Source: Tribonema minus (lineage: Eukaryota > Sar > Xanthophyceae > Tribonematales > Tribonemataceae). Taken from it: a DNA stretch of 64,000 nt. Every line of letters begins with the position of its first letter. Position 1 is the first letter of the stretch. A program made the position numbers and the translations under genes. Below, piece after piece: positions 54,401-64,000 of this stretch. The notes beneath the pieces are model-generated. The model was not told the origin of the DNA. It searched no databases and was given only the letters and a program-made list of their open reading frames with translations. The stretch is taken from the NCBI GenBank assembly GCA_017506865.1, contig JAFCMP010000155.1, positions 62,001-126,000 on the forward strand. The letters are read 5' to 3'.

Positions 54401-57400
54401 AGCAGGTGGCGACATTTCAATGCAGCATCACTATGTAAGCAAGCTCCTCCATACCAAGAGGTACGTGCTCTATGTTGACACATGAGAGTACACCACAGTC
54501 CAGAAACAGTACACTGCGGCATGTACGTCGTAAGCACGTCTTACATGGCAGTGAAGCATCATCGCTCTGCTGAACCTGTCCGTCACGAAGCGCGTGGTGA
54601 CGGGCACGGGGTGCGACACCGTGTCGTACCAGTCCCCGGGCTGGAACTGCGGGGGGATGGGGGGGGAGGGGGGGGCAAGGGGTGGGTGGGGGATAAGCAC
54701 TCCATTCTGCCAGCATGATCTTGTTGCTCCGAAGTGCAGAAAGCGCGCCCGCGTGTGGCGACAGGGATGTGGCAGCGACAACCTACTGCTGCGCAAGCAG
54801 TGACATGCCCAAACAGCGATGCGCACATCCGCTGGCAGCGGCCAACATCAACTTCAACCTCAACTATCCAGCTCCGTCACAACAAATGCCTATGCTGCTC
54901 GTGCTTGCAGCACAGTGCGCGAAGCAGTAGAGCACTGCAGCTGACAGGCAGTCGATGATGCCCGCTGACTACGTACCCGCAAGCGGAATAAGTGCAGGGG
55001 GCAGGGGGGTGCTAACTGTTTGGGCAGGGGGGGGGGTCGCAGCGAGAATCCCAATAGAACTCAGGGCCACGCAAAGGCCTGGTGTGACTGCAGCAAAGTG
55101 CAGGAGGCTCAACAACCGCAACACGCGAGGCAGACCATGGCTGAGACCCGTGCGCATCAAGAACTCGATCACTTGCTTCCAGGAGCTACATAGCGCGCAC
55201 TGCCTGACACCCGCGCACCGCCTGTGGTAGTCGCTGATACTCTTCTTTGTGTGGTACTTTGAAGTAATTGTGACTGAGCATCCTCTACGCCGAGCACTGC
55301 TGGCAGTCACAGCGCCAGCATGTCGTCACATCCGGCAAAGGTCTTGTTCTGCAGCTCAACACAGCAGCGGTCGAGACACGCGTGTCGGGTAAAGTTTGTG
55401 CAAGAGCGCGCATGGCAGCGCTCAGAATGAACTCGCTCAGCCCTGCACGTGTGCAAAGGACGCCAGCGCGCCCTACAGCTGGAAGTGACCGACGTGACCT
55501 ACAGTAGCGCCTGACCTGACGCCCCTGGCCTGACAAGTCAGCACATGAGGTTTGCGTGCTCTGCGACACCACGACGAGACGTGCTTTGACTCAGTTAAGA
55601 TTGATGCAAGTGACGCAATGGGCAAACTCACCCAGCCCGGCACATCTGCAAGGAGGTTGGTGCGCCCTGCAGCTGCAAGTGGTCGACGTGACCTGACACC
55701 TGACCTTGATATTCCTTGTCCAATAAGATAGAAAGTAAGGTCCGCGTGCTCTGCGGTGTCATGGGCGTGAGACATGCTTCGAATTGGTTTTCATTCTTGA
55801 GGTCTGTGCAAGTGATGCACAGCAGCGGTCTGGGCAAACTCACCCAGCCCGGCACGTCCGCGAAGGAGGTAGGCGCGCCCTGCAGCTGCACGTGGTCGAC
55901 GCGACGCAACTTCGGCTTTGATATTTTTCGCTAATAGATCAGCAAGCGAGGTCAGCGTGCGCTCCAGCCTCATGAGGATGAGATGTAGGTACTTTGATTC
56001 AGTTGAGGTTTGTGCAAAGTCACGCACGGCAGCGCTCAGGCCAAACTCACCCAGCCCGGCACGTCTGCAAAGGAAGTCGGTGCACCCTGCAGCTGCACGT
56101 GGTTGACGTGCAGGTGCGCGGGGTGCTCCTGCAGGTTCACCATGACGAACTCGTTGACGGAGTCCAGCTGCAATGAGTGCAAAAGACAGCGTGCGTTTAC
56201 AACAGCAGGGCCATATCTATTGGCTGAACTCAAAAAATAGAGATAATGACTGCAGCAGCGGCGACCACGGTTATTGGTGGAAGGCACTTGCGGCCAACCA
56301 CTCCTTTTCACCCAAGTAGGGCTCCGCGATCTTTTGATTTATTTCCATAAATCAATTTAAATGAGTAAAATGTTTAAAAAACAGCACCAAGACTAGCGTG
56401 CGCCAGCATATGGTGAGGGCAGTGAGGCAGCGAGCTTGGCTCAGGCTGCACATGGTACCACGATGAATCGGCTGTGCGCGCCGCAGTGTGAGCAGCAGCG
56501 CTCTGCTTACACGCTGTGAGCACTGCTCGCGGTTCGAGTGCTGCCTCTAAGCGTCCAAGGCACGAGTACACAACTTCAACAGCTGTGCGCGCCATCCGCA
56601 GAGCGTTGAGATCCCAGCGTGCGCAAATCACTAAGCACTGAGGTACTTCAAATAACATCTCGTAGTCCGTCCTCACAGCAGCAGCGCTCCGCACCCCCGT
56701 CGCGAGCACCCTCAGCACTTTGAGCACTGCCTTGAGATTCATGCGACACAGGCTCACAACTTCAATGACAAAGTGCGCCCGCCACGGAATGCCGTGGTCG
56801 TCAGTGGCGCGCGATGCCGCTCACTTCAAAGTTGAAGAGCACTCACTTGAAAGCTGAAGAGCGGCGCATAGTCCGTCATCACAGCAGCAGCGCTCCGCTC
56901 ACACATCGCGCGAGCACTTCTCAACACGAGAGCGCTGCCTCGAGGGCTTCAGGGCAAAAGCTCACAACATCAACAACCACCCGCATCTGCCACGCGGTCA
57001 CCGGTGGCATGCAGTGCCACTCACTTCAAAGTTGAAGAGCGGCGCGTAGTCCGTTGTCAGTAGCGCTCCGTTCACGTCGCCGCGCAGCTCGACATCGGCG
57101 GACTGCGCCGGCAAGTCGTGTTGAAGATCGGCCAGGTAGTGGGGCCTGCGCACGGGTGCGGTAGCAGCAGCGAGCAACGGAATGCAGGCGCCTCGAATTG
57201 ACATCCATGGAAAACCAAAAGCAGTGCATGATGGTGCAGTAACTAGAAGAGTATGAAAATATGTTCAAAAAGGAAAAAAATGCATCGCGGTCTCAGCAGA
57301 CGCTTTACTTCCTGTGCGCATGGAGGGCACGCTTGAAGTTGCGCCGTGACAGCGGAGGATGTGAGTCGTGGTGCTGCAGATCTGCCAGGTAGTGGGGCCT

Positions 57401-58771
57401 GCGCGCCAGTGCGATGGCATCAGCGAGCAACGTCAAAACCGCGTCACGCCTCGGCGGAAGCAACTGTCGAAGTCATCACTTGTGTGGTCACCGTGTCTGC
57501 CCTGCTGCGTGCTGCTGCCTGCGAGGTGGTGGCGGTGAATAACGAGCGACAGAAGCTCCGGCTACACTTCGCACCGGCGATTGCCTCATGCAGCCTGCGC
57601 GTCCAAGCTGGGTATGGCCCAAGTGGCTCATCCTCCAGAAGAGGGCCAGGTTTGTCTGGAATTGGATCTCAGCCTTGAGAATGTGTGGGCACTCACAATA
57701 TAGCGGGCGCTTTGGGCAGCTTCGCAGGGACACAAAGGAGGGGTGCTTTTGAGGCGTCCGCTGCCCTCAACGACACCAAGCAACAACCAAGTCCAAGCAC
57801 GCAGCACAGCGCAACCTCGACATCCGTTCACCGGTGGGGACACCGTGCTCATGTCCCCTGATTGGCAGCAGCGCTCAGCGCCGAACCACGGGAAGCAAAA
57901 CTTCACACTTGGCGTAACACCCGCATGGCGTAGCCCCACATGCACTTCTGGCACTTGATACCGGACTGAAGAAGGAATAAATCGATCATGAGCTATGATA
58001 ATGATTGTGGGTGAGGGTTAGGGTCAGGCTAAAGTTAGGTTTAGGCTAGGGTTAGGGTTAGGTGCAGCGTACGCTGCCATCCGAGTTGACGTGTGTCCGT
58101 GCACAGCGTCGCCTACGATGGGCCCCACCCCCCTGCTGGGCCCTTGATGTTTACCGTTAGTGCGCTGTTTTTTTTCAGCACACACCCAACACCTTTGCGC
58201 ACGTTAAGAGCGGCTTCTCAACACCGACCACCTGCTCACCGGCAGGGCAACCAGTGGCCTCACCCTAACCCTATCCCTAACCTGAACCTTAACCCTACCC
58301 TAACCCTTACTCGGCTGTTGCAGGCTCCGGCCTCCCATCTGAGCCCTTGCTACTTGCTTACCCTCAGGCTAGGGTTAGTGATTAGGGTTAGGATTGGAGT
58401 TAGGTGCAGCTCGATGGGTGTCCGCGCACGTCGTCGCCTACGATGGGCCCCACCCTCCCTTGTTTTCCTCACAGTGCGCTGAGTAGATGCTGTTGACACA
58501 CACCAACACCTTTGCGCACGCTAACAAGAACAGCTTCTCCACATCAGCGACCGCTTACCGGCAGGGGACCCAGGCGAGAAGGTCAGGTTCTCGTGGCTGA
58601 TCCGACGGCTTGACGTGAATCGTGCCGATGGTGTTGTAGGCATCCACGCCCAGCGGGGACACTTGCATCAGGACGGGGCCGGGGACGTCGCAGCGCGCCG
58701 CCACGTCGACGCGTGACGCGATGGACAGGAGCAGCACGTTGTCCATTAGGATGCGCGGTACGCTGCGCAGC

Positions 58772-58810
<39 letters not shown>

Positions 58811-61800
58811 CGCCAATGCGAGCAGTCAACAGTGTGATACATGTCTAATGAAGGTAAATACGCCAGAAGCTGGCGAGAACGGCGGCAGCTTACGTCGCAG
58901 CGTGCGGCCACGCCAACACGTGACGCAATGGACATGAGCAGTATGTTGTCCGGCAGGATGCGCGGCACGCTGCGCAGCACGCGTGGCAGCAGCAGCAGCG
59001 GCGTAGAGTGATCAATAAACAGCGCAGTTATTTTGTCGCATGCTGACTTCACTGACTCATGATAACCTAATTGACAACAGGTCCATGAGCAATGCAGTGC
59101 GCCGCCACGTCGACGCGCGACGCGATAGACGTCAGTAGCAAGTACGCGGTGTGCGCAGCGGCGGCAGTAGCGTATCATCAACAGTCAACAGTACAAAATC
59201 TACTTCCACCAGCGCGCTGCTCCATCGCCCTTACCCTAATTCTAATCGTTGCCCTAACCCCCACCCTTGACACAAAGCACGAGAAGAGCTAGGTTAGGTA
59301 TGCTTGATTCACCCTTAGATCTCCCTTACTATACCAGGGTATACCGTGTACACTGCACATGGTATAGTTGGGCGTATACGGTATGTACCGTATTTTGCAT
59401 CACACCTGTTGAGATGCACACCATTCAGTGCCGGCAGGCCAGATGTAGACAGCATAGGGTGCACTTTGGAAGCAGATGGTGCAGCAATGTGCTAGAACCC
59501 ACCTATTAAGGTAGACGCAATCCAGCGCCAGCAGGCTCAGCGTGCAGCCAGCGGGCATGCCGAGGCCGTTCACAAAGCGCAACTTCACGTTGGCCTGCAA
59601 TCAGGCGGCGATACAGTGCAGGCAGCAATCAAGGGCGCAGGTCGGCTAAGACACTTGTCAACCAGTTCTTCAAACTACTGTTGCGCCATGTCAACAAGAG
59701 CCTCTGCATGGTCAGAACACAAATGGACCACAACAAGGCCAGATTAAGCTAAGCTACTTAAGCTGTACAAGAAGTATGCCCACCCATGTGCTTGATTGAG
59801 TGTTGCGATAGCGGCCAATTCCAACCCAGTTCTCAGAAAGTCCGAGGGTTAGGGATAGGATTGGCTCTGTACAAAACAAGCCATCAGGCACATAAGCACC
59901 TCAAGGCCACTGCATGCTTCAGAAAAGCTGACATGTGCTCTGCCATGTACTCGGTCTGACCAGTAATAATCACTTTCAGCGAGAACTTCGTTGCACCAGC
60001 ATCCGCCTCATGTGTGCTTCAACTGGGTAGTCGTGATCGCACTTCGTGTCTTCGGGCGCTCATTGCAAGGCTTCAGGCTCACTGGCCGATTTTGCTCTGC
60101 CGTGCACTGTGCCAAACAAGCAAGCATAAGCTTCGGATGCTCCGCCACGAGAACTCTGCTGCAGCCTTGCAGCGTTTACCATCTGCCTCATGTGTGCTCC
60201 TGTCGAGCGCTGAGACAGATGCCGCACTAGGCATCGTCGTGCACCACCTGACAAGCGTCAAGCGATGCGCACACTCGCTGCACCGCGTGAGCGTGGCGCA
60301 GCGTGCATTGGCGCGCGCGCACCGGCCCTGCGTGACAGCCATATCAACGGTGTCGCAGCCGCTGGCGAGGCAGTGTATACAGCAGACCGATGCACTCCCG
60401 ACAAGCACTCGTGGACTTGTATTGATAGATAAAGGGAGGCCGGGTATGCGGTTGTTTTTAGGGTTACCCCCAGCCCTAGTAACCCTATCCCTAGCACTAA
60501 TTTTAAGCAGACAAGCACACTTAGCGTTAGGGTTAGGGTTAGGGTCAGGCACGACAAAAATTGTCAAGGTAGCTGAACAAGGAAAAGAAAAAACAGGCAC
60601 CCAAGGCGCCAATGGGCACGACCGCAGCAGCACGTTCGGCTCACCGCGTGAGCGTGGTGCAGCACGCGCAGGCGCGTCCACTGTCCCTGTGTGACGGCCA
60701 TCTCGAACGCGTCGCAGCCGTTGACCGGACGCACTCAAGACTAGGTATTGTAGGTCTGTGCTCTGAAGTACTTCATTTGGTTATAAAGGCCCTACGGGTG
60801 GCAGGCTATCCCACCCGCTTTTAAGGTTTGCAACCTTTGCAGACAATCCACACTGCAGGATCAGTACTCTCGCGGTGGCAGCAGGCGCCCATTGCGCTGC
60901 CAGCATGTCCAGCTGAGCGAGTGCGTTATCCTCACCGTATGAGCGTGGTGCAGCATGCGCAGGCGCGTCCACTGCCCCTGCGTGACAGCCATCTCGAAGG
61001 CGTCGCAGCCGTTGACGAGGCCCCAGGGAAAACCGGGTATACTGTGGTTTGAGGTCAGAGAGGTAGGGCTAACCGTACACCTAACCCTCATCCCGGCCCC
61101 TAATCTTAACTCTAACCCCGAATTAAAGCCTGAGCAGACAAGCACAAAAAGGTTGCCAAAACAAAAAGCAAGCACGGCACCCACGTGCCCACTGGCGTGA
61201 CCGCAGCGGCGAGCGCGTTCGGCTCACCGCGTGAGCATGGTGCAGCATGCGCAGGCGCGTCCACTGGCCCTGCGTGACGGCCATCTCAAAGGCGTCAAAG
61301 CCGTTGACGAGGTAGTGCGCCGCGGGGCCGGCGGCGCCGCTCAGATCCATTGTCGTCGCGAAGATGGGGTCCTGGTTGAAGTTTGACACGGCGAGTAAAC
61401 ACAGCAGACTGTGGTGTTCAAGTTTGGTGTCTGCAATGTTGGTGATTTGGTGTCTAAAATGTTGGAGTCAAAGCTTATTCAGTGCATGCTCGCGGTGCCG
61501 CACCTGCCTCGCTGGGCATTGCGGCAAGTGCAATAGTAAAACCTCACCAGCAGCGTGGTGTCGCGTCTGGTGTAGATGGTCCTGATATTAGTACCGCGCG
61601 GAGGTCCCGTGGACACACGTCAAATTGATTGTGGTGTTGAAGTTGCCTGTCTGCAATGTTGAAGTCACGCTGCCGTGAGTGCAACAGTGTGGCTTCGCCA
61701 GCAGCTCAGTGCCCATGTCTGAATGCGCAGGCCGTAATGAGTAGCTGCCATCACCACATTGTGTACATTATGCAGTACATAGACGTACTCTGACCCGACA

Positions 61801-63790
61801 CATGAAATGCAGCGTCGCATGGAGCAAAGGTGCGTATCCGTTTGCCACTGCCAGCGCCTGAGCCCTGGGGCATGAAGCATGCAAGTAGATTAACATTCGC
61901 TGGTCCTAACTCTGCACTGGAATTAACCTGCAATCCATCCTCATGCATGTGTGACTGCAATTCATCTTGATCGAAGTGTGACTGGGGCAGCTAGACCTCA
62001 GCGACTCCTGCCCCACATTTAATGAAGCAATATGTGTGATGGTGCTGAACCTAGTTGGCACCGTCTTGTTCCTTGCAATACATGGGCGATGCATGCAATA
62101 CCTGCCTGGCGGCGGCCACGTTTGCGGTGATGTTTGGGTCCAGCTGCTGGATCTGCAGGAAAGCCTGCAGATGCATACATAGCAGATAATTACGGCGCAG
62201 CATACGCCGGACTTGAGCATATCAATACCTAAATGGTCACTGGCATATATGGAAAAAGTGAGTGTGAGCATGTGACACTGGCATCACCAGATGCAAAGCG
62301 GAGAGGTTACGTTACGGTGCAGCATACGCCAGGTTCGCATCAATACCTAAATGATCACTGGCATATATGGGAAGAGCGAGTACGAGCATGTGACATTGGC
62401 ATCAGCAGATGCAAAGCAGACAGTTACCGTGCCGCAGACGCCAGACTTGAGCAAACCACCATGTGAACACCACCCAGTGACACAATGGGCAAAAGTGAGT
62501 GCGAGTCTGCAAGGGTCATCGTGCGGAATTCGAACATTGACTCTAGAGTACATGGTCTTGACATGCAATTTTCTACCCAGCAAGCAGCATCAGTGAAAGA
62601 GGGAAAGATGACTATTGCCAACGCCTCAATCCACCGCAATCAGTGGCGGTTGACGACTATCAGGTACAGAAGTCCGTTAATGAAGATGCACACCGTATAT
62701 ACGTGCCAGTCGGCCTTTGTTGTGACCCATAGTATCACAACAAGTCCATTAATAACAATACACACCATACATGCACACCTGCCGCATGCCCGCCAGCGCC
62801 TCCGGCATGCCAATTCCAGGGGCGGGTTGTCCTCTACAAGTACATTTATAGCAATGCTCACCATACATACATACCTGCCGCATGCCCGCCAGCGCCTCCT
62901 GCAGGCCGCCCTCCCACCACGCGTTGTCCTCTACAAGGCCATTAACCACGCGTTGTCCTCTACAAGCCCATTAACAACAATACTCAACATACATACATAC
63001 CTGCCGCATCCCCGCCAGCGCCTCCAGCATGCCGCCCTCCCACCAAGCGTCGTCCTCTACAAGTCCATTAATAACAATACTCAACATACATACATACCTG
63101 CCGCATGCCCGCCAGCGCCTCCGGCATGCCGTCCTCCAGCCACGGATTGTCCTCGACGAGCAGGAGCCCCGCAGCGCCGGCGCCGGCCTGCAGCGTCGTG
63201 GAGCCGTGGTGGTGGGGGTGGTACCAGTGCAGGCCGCCTGTCACAGCGCACGGTAGCAGCAGTTATCAGCAAGGCATGATGCGCCAGGGCCCTTCTGCGA
63301 CGCATCACACGCACGAGGCTGCAGGCGAAATTCATCAAACGGAACCAACGTTGTGGTGCGGGTGGTACCAGTGCAGGCCGCCTGTCACAGCGCATGGCAG
63401 CAGCAGTGCTCGCCATGTCATGATGGCCCTTTCCACAACATATATATATATACATCGCACGTGATTTGTGCGTCACATCAAGCGTGACTGCATGGATGTG
63501 GAACCGATGTCGTGGTGGTGGGGGTGGTACCAGTGCAGTCCGCCTGTCACGGCGCAGCAGCAGTGCTCAGCACTGCATGATGCAAAAGAGCCCTTGGAAA
63601 CGCACAACACATGACGGCACCCGCAAAATGCATGAGTGCGGAACCAGCGTCGCGGAGGTGGGGGTGAGTTCAGCGCGGACCGTCTGTTGCAGCGCACCAA
63701 CATTGCTCAGCACGATGCGATGCACGGGGCCCTTCGCGCTTGACCAGCCGCTACTGCAAAATGTTTTGGGAGGCGTGAGGATGGCACCAG

Positions 63791-63821
<31 letters not shown>

Positions 63822-63999
63822 TTGCCCCCCGTTCTGGTGGTTCACGTCAAATGATGGCGGTGAAGCCACATCTCTGCTTCGCAGCGCACCAACATTTCTC
63901 AGCACGACGCGATGTACGGGTCCTTCGCGCTTGACAAGCCGCTATCGCGAAATGTACATAGGAAGGTCGAATATGGTGCCAGCGCCCCCCGCCCCCCCG
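39482..63999 (-). CDS. Multicopper oxidase fused to CBM6-like modules and a C-terminal membrane segment, 5' end outside window
   Basis: A very long gene read right to left. Oxidase exons: 63237-63098, 62164-62102, 61371-61228, 59594-59503, 58762-58559, 57145-57025, 56167-56051, 54646-54545, 53949-53842. CBM6-like exons: 51629-51466, 50830-50623, 49954-49770, 48701-48522, 47693-47604, from 46387, about 45870, 45426-45367, 44570-44502, 43871-43720, 42714-42556, 41021-40854, 39885-39482. Copper motifs: HWYHPHHHGS, HPAHLHVN, and HCH joined across an intron to VYAHSDNGV. The first cupredoxin His motif must lie beyond 64000. The tail after the last module has a membrane helix (GVIVAIAGASAAAGAVAM). 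The enzyme class oxidises phenols or metals with O2; the substrate is unknown. At least one exon is missing between 53842 and 51629 by phase. Two exons need one extra base. It could also be two genes, split near 53800-51650. Confidence 0.8.
40020..40082 (-). repeat. Acceptor-side copy of the last oxidase/CBM6 exon
   Basis: About 40028-40076 (plus) repeats tgaagtggaagtcgccctgg, agcgcgcagacctgcgg and tgttgagcggtgtgg. The same text lies at 39853-39902. Confidence 0.93.
41711..42126. repeat. Imperfect inverted repeat, arms about 135 bp
   Basis: The left arm (41711-41846) on the plus strand and the right arm (about 41990-42126) on the minus strand are about 82 percent identical over 120 compared bases. 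Both arms translate to a similar Cys/His peptide (DPHFKA and VHFHR, then WVNQ); 29 of 40 residues are shared. The spacer is about 140 bases. The element sits in an intron of the oxidase/CBM6 gene and could fold into a hairpin. Confidence 0.88.
42165..42535 (-). repeat. Donor-side copies of exon 42714-42556
   Basis: Copies near 42148-42195, 42265-42310 and 42380-42420 repeat parts of cagtccagaggctgtgactc and caccagcgccatggcaccgg. The phrase gactggggtcaatgg recurs at 42232 and 42476. Confidence 0.85.
44502..47693 (-). other. Second, poorly resolved CBM6-like region
   Basis: Exon 47693-47604 reads LPGVIAATAFDLGTNAMVNG, resembling the start of a CBM6. An open stretch from 46387 has GEFLSYSALLPNAGKYVLGA, typical of the central strand. 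Near 45870-45660 CIVVMAGMGQCIARA may continue it. Exon 45426-45367 ends GEPVTLPAGSICLQ, and 44570-44502 gives VCSLGAPFSLSEFGVW. Donors of the two middle exons are not settled. Confidence 0.55.
46470..46910 (-). repeat. Acceptor-side copies of the exon from 46387, with CCCTAA blocks
   Basis: Copies at about 46510-46560 and 46740-46835 (plus) repeat cacgccgtagctcgcagact and, in the second, gcgccgcgtcggcgcgcatg. Telomere-like ttagggttaggg text lies between them. Confidence 0.88.
47940..48130 (-). repeat. Donor-side copies of exon 48701-48522
   Basis: Units around 47960, 48030 and 48090-48115 repeat ataggcccagtggcgc-like text and ggtgcaccagcaatgggccc, resembling the end of the exon (GPINGAP). 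Confidence 0.7.
48522..51629 (-). other. First CBM6-like module region
   Basis: Exon 51629-51466 carries GIAYMDTTDQNMGGNMYRGD and VDIEACG, then FNEKGEWLKYTIE, the hallmark of CBM6. Exon 50830-50623 continues VQDTAYYTPSITISG with a Pro-rich insert and ends GDGLPA. Exon 49954-49770 is a Pro/Lys linker plus VQMYVAVTPGACF. Exon 48701-48522 ends the module with LCVTTGGFNIDFFSL. Phases agree across all four. Confidence 0.72.
49400..49660 (-). repeat. Donor-side copies of exon 49954-49770
   Basis: Copies at about 49430-49470 and 49585-49640 (plus) repeat cagcagcgctcaccggca and gggcacgccgtccgcgcaga, matching the exon end at 49770. Confidence 0.87.
51635..51995 (-). repeat. Acceptor-side copies of exon 51629-51466
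   Basis: Three to four units of about 80 bp repeat tgctgtgtccatgtaggtga, cgcctgcagagtac and acttcaagtacaggtcagta. They copy the first codons (AYMDT) and the acceptor. Confidence 0.9.
52395..52490. repeat. Short tandem repeat, two units
   Basis: The block gggtatgtaggtatgtatca recurs at about 52419 and 52457 with gggtggta-like tails. Confidence 0.85.
53260..53835 (-). repeat. Donor-side copies of exon 53949-53842 with CCCTAA arrays
   Basis: Copies at about 53295-53330, 53615-53640 and 53710-53760 (plus) repeat ctcgccagcggacacgtgcc. Strong telomere-like arrays (gggttagggttaggg on the plus strand) sit at 53668-53704 and 53785-53828. Confidence 0.9.
55425..55900 (-). repeat. Three donor-side copies of exon 56167-56051
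   Basis: Units at about 55435-55495, 55625-55690 and 55842-55905 (plus) repeat actcacccagcccggcacgt and gcgccctgcagctgcacgtgg. Period about 200 bp. The 55842 copy retains most of VQLQGAPTSFADVPGW. Confidence 0.93.
56480..56890 (-). repeat. Donor-side copies of exon 57145-57025
   Basis: Units around 56640-56700 and 56805-56885 (plus) repeat cactcacttgaaagctgaag and gcggcgcatagtccgt, matching the exon end at 57025. An acceptor-side copy (tgccaggtagtggggcctgc) lies upstream at about 57382. Confidence 0.88.
57960..58450 (-). repeat. Two-copy intronic block with CCCTAA repeats
   Basis: The phrases gtcgcctacgatgggcccca and tttgcgcacg recur at about 58108/58430 and 58192/58512. Telomere-like text occurs in both orientations (58020-58065 and 58260-58310). 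Confidence 0.8.
58770..59135 (-). repeat. Acceptor-side copies of exon 58762-58559 and a CAG run
   Basis: Copies at about 58893-58995 and 59090-59165 (plus) repeat gcggccacgccaacacgtga, the gcgatggacaggagca-like segment and ggatgcgcggcacgctgcgc. A (CAG) run of about ten units lies at 58778-58808. Confidence 0.92.
60255..61020 (-). repeat. Three donor-side copies of exon 61371-61228
   Basis: Units at about 60280-60375, 60645-60730 and 60935-61025 (plus) repeat caccgcgtgagcgtggtgca, gcgcaggcgcgtccactg and gtgacggccatctcgaacgc. The intervening intron text also recurs (caagcacaaaaaggtt-like, ttagggttaggg). Confidence 0.94.
62180..62535. repeat. Tandem repeat of about 120 bp, three units
   Basis: Units share atcaatacctaaatgatcac, tggcatatatggga and gagtgtgagcatgtgacatt, followed by ggcatcaccagatgcaaagc. 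The third unit is truncated near 62515. It lies in the intron before exon 62164. Confidence 0.93.
62765..63075 (-). repeat. Donor-side copies of exon 63237-63098
   Basis: Four units (about 62765-62835, 62865-62945, 62945-62965, 62985-63065, plus strand) repeat catacctgccgcatgcccgc, cagcgcctcc, ccctcccaccacgcgttg and tcctctacaagtccattaat. In the gene frame they read VEDN/A and EALAGMRQ. Confidence 0.93.
63350..63910 (-). repeat. Acceptor-side copies of exon 63237-63098
   Basis: Copies at about 63345-63390, 63510-63560, 63645-63700 and 63880-63920 (plus) repeat gtggtaccagtgcaggccgc, ctgtcacagcgca and cagtgctc. The first two keep LHWYHPHHH; later ones decay. A run of about 31 C lies at 63791-63821. 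Confidence 0.92.
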
Positions 64000-64000
64000 C

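Larger units (their letters stand above)
53842..63237 (-). other. Multicopper oxidase (cupredoxin) portion of the 39482-64000 gene
   Basis: Nine exons in continuous phase encode cupredoxin domains. Markers in order: GGLHWYHPHHHGSTTLQ and LLLVEDN; the short exon LQIQQLDPNITANVAAARQ; HYLVNGFDAFEMAVTQGQW and RLRMLHHAH; GCTLSLLALDCVYLN; LLSIASRVDVAARCD; RPHYLADLQHDLP; LQEHPAHLHVNHVQLQG; GDWYDTVSHPVPV and RFVTDRF; HCH, then VYAHSDNGV. The type-1 and trinuclear copper ligands are present in the visible motifs. The residue ten after the HCH cysteine is Val, so the axial type-1 position seems non-ligating. The set lacks the first HxHG motif, which should sit beyond the right edge. Confidence 0.88.

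Noticed and set aside
1..64000. CRISPR array or bacterial operons
   Set aside because: Repeats are irregular, decayed, and tied to eukaryotic splice junctions; no Cas-like or bacterial genes are present.
1..64000. Retrotransposon or DNA transposon insertion
   Set aside because: I found no reverse transcriptase, integrase or transposase motif; the ladders are local copies of host exons.

Overview
The window is nuclear DNA of a GC-rich, intron-rich eukaryote, most likely a flagellated microalga. A meckelin gene implies a cilium. One gene product carries a signal-peptide-like leader that could be plastid or secretory targeting. Introns are long with GT-AG ends, and many contain pure-C tracts and telomere-like CCCTAA repeats. 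I see no bacterial, organellar, CRISPR, tRNA or rRNA features. The lineage cannot be fixed from sequence alone; a haptophyte-like alga is my guess.

Layout. 1-13075 (+): the 3' eleven exons of meckelin (TMEM67), whose 5' end lies off the left edge. 13273-13944 (+): a low-complexity ORF with a C-terminal membrane segment. 15135-22831 (-): THO complex subunit 1 (THOC1/HPR1) in eight exons. 23241-28598 (+): an NTF2/SnoaL-like protein with a UVR motif and a leader, divergent from THOC1. 28599-30482: convergent intergenic DNA. 30483-31618 (-): a weak hypothetical gene. 31953-38068 (+): a J-domain protein fused to serial short zinc ribbons, eight exons. 39482 to beyond 64000 (-): a very long gene for a multicopper oxidase followed by CBM6-like carbohydrate-binding modules and a C-terminal transmembrane segment.

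The dominant structural signal is not a gene. Almost every intron contains a ladder of decayed, truncated tandem copies of the neighbouring splice junction. Copies upstream of an exon carry intron end, AG and exon start; copies downstream carry exon end, GT and intron start. Two adjacent copies in meckelin are nearly identical, so the process looks recent. The introns also share a near-palindromic ACTTCAA/TTGAAGT motif, pure-C polypyrimidine tracts and interstitial CCCTAA repeats that contain CTAAC, a branch-point-like string.

Exon models were built by hand from homology and reading-frame phase. The meckelin, THOC1 and J-domain models close perfectly in frame. The SnoaL-like and oxidase/CBM6 genes each need missing single bases (three sites in total). 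The genes have unrelated jobs (cilium gate, mRNA export, chaperone, extracellular oxidation), as expected for a eukaryotic chromosome.
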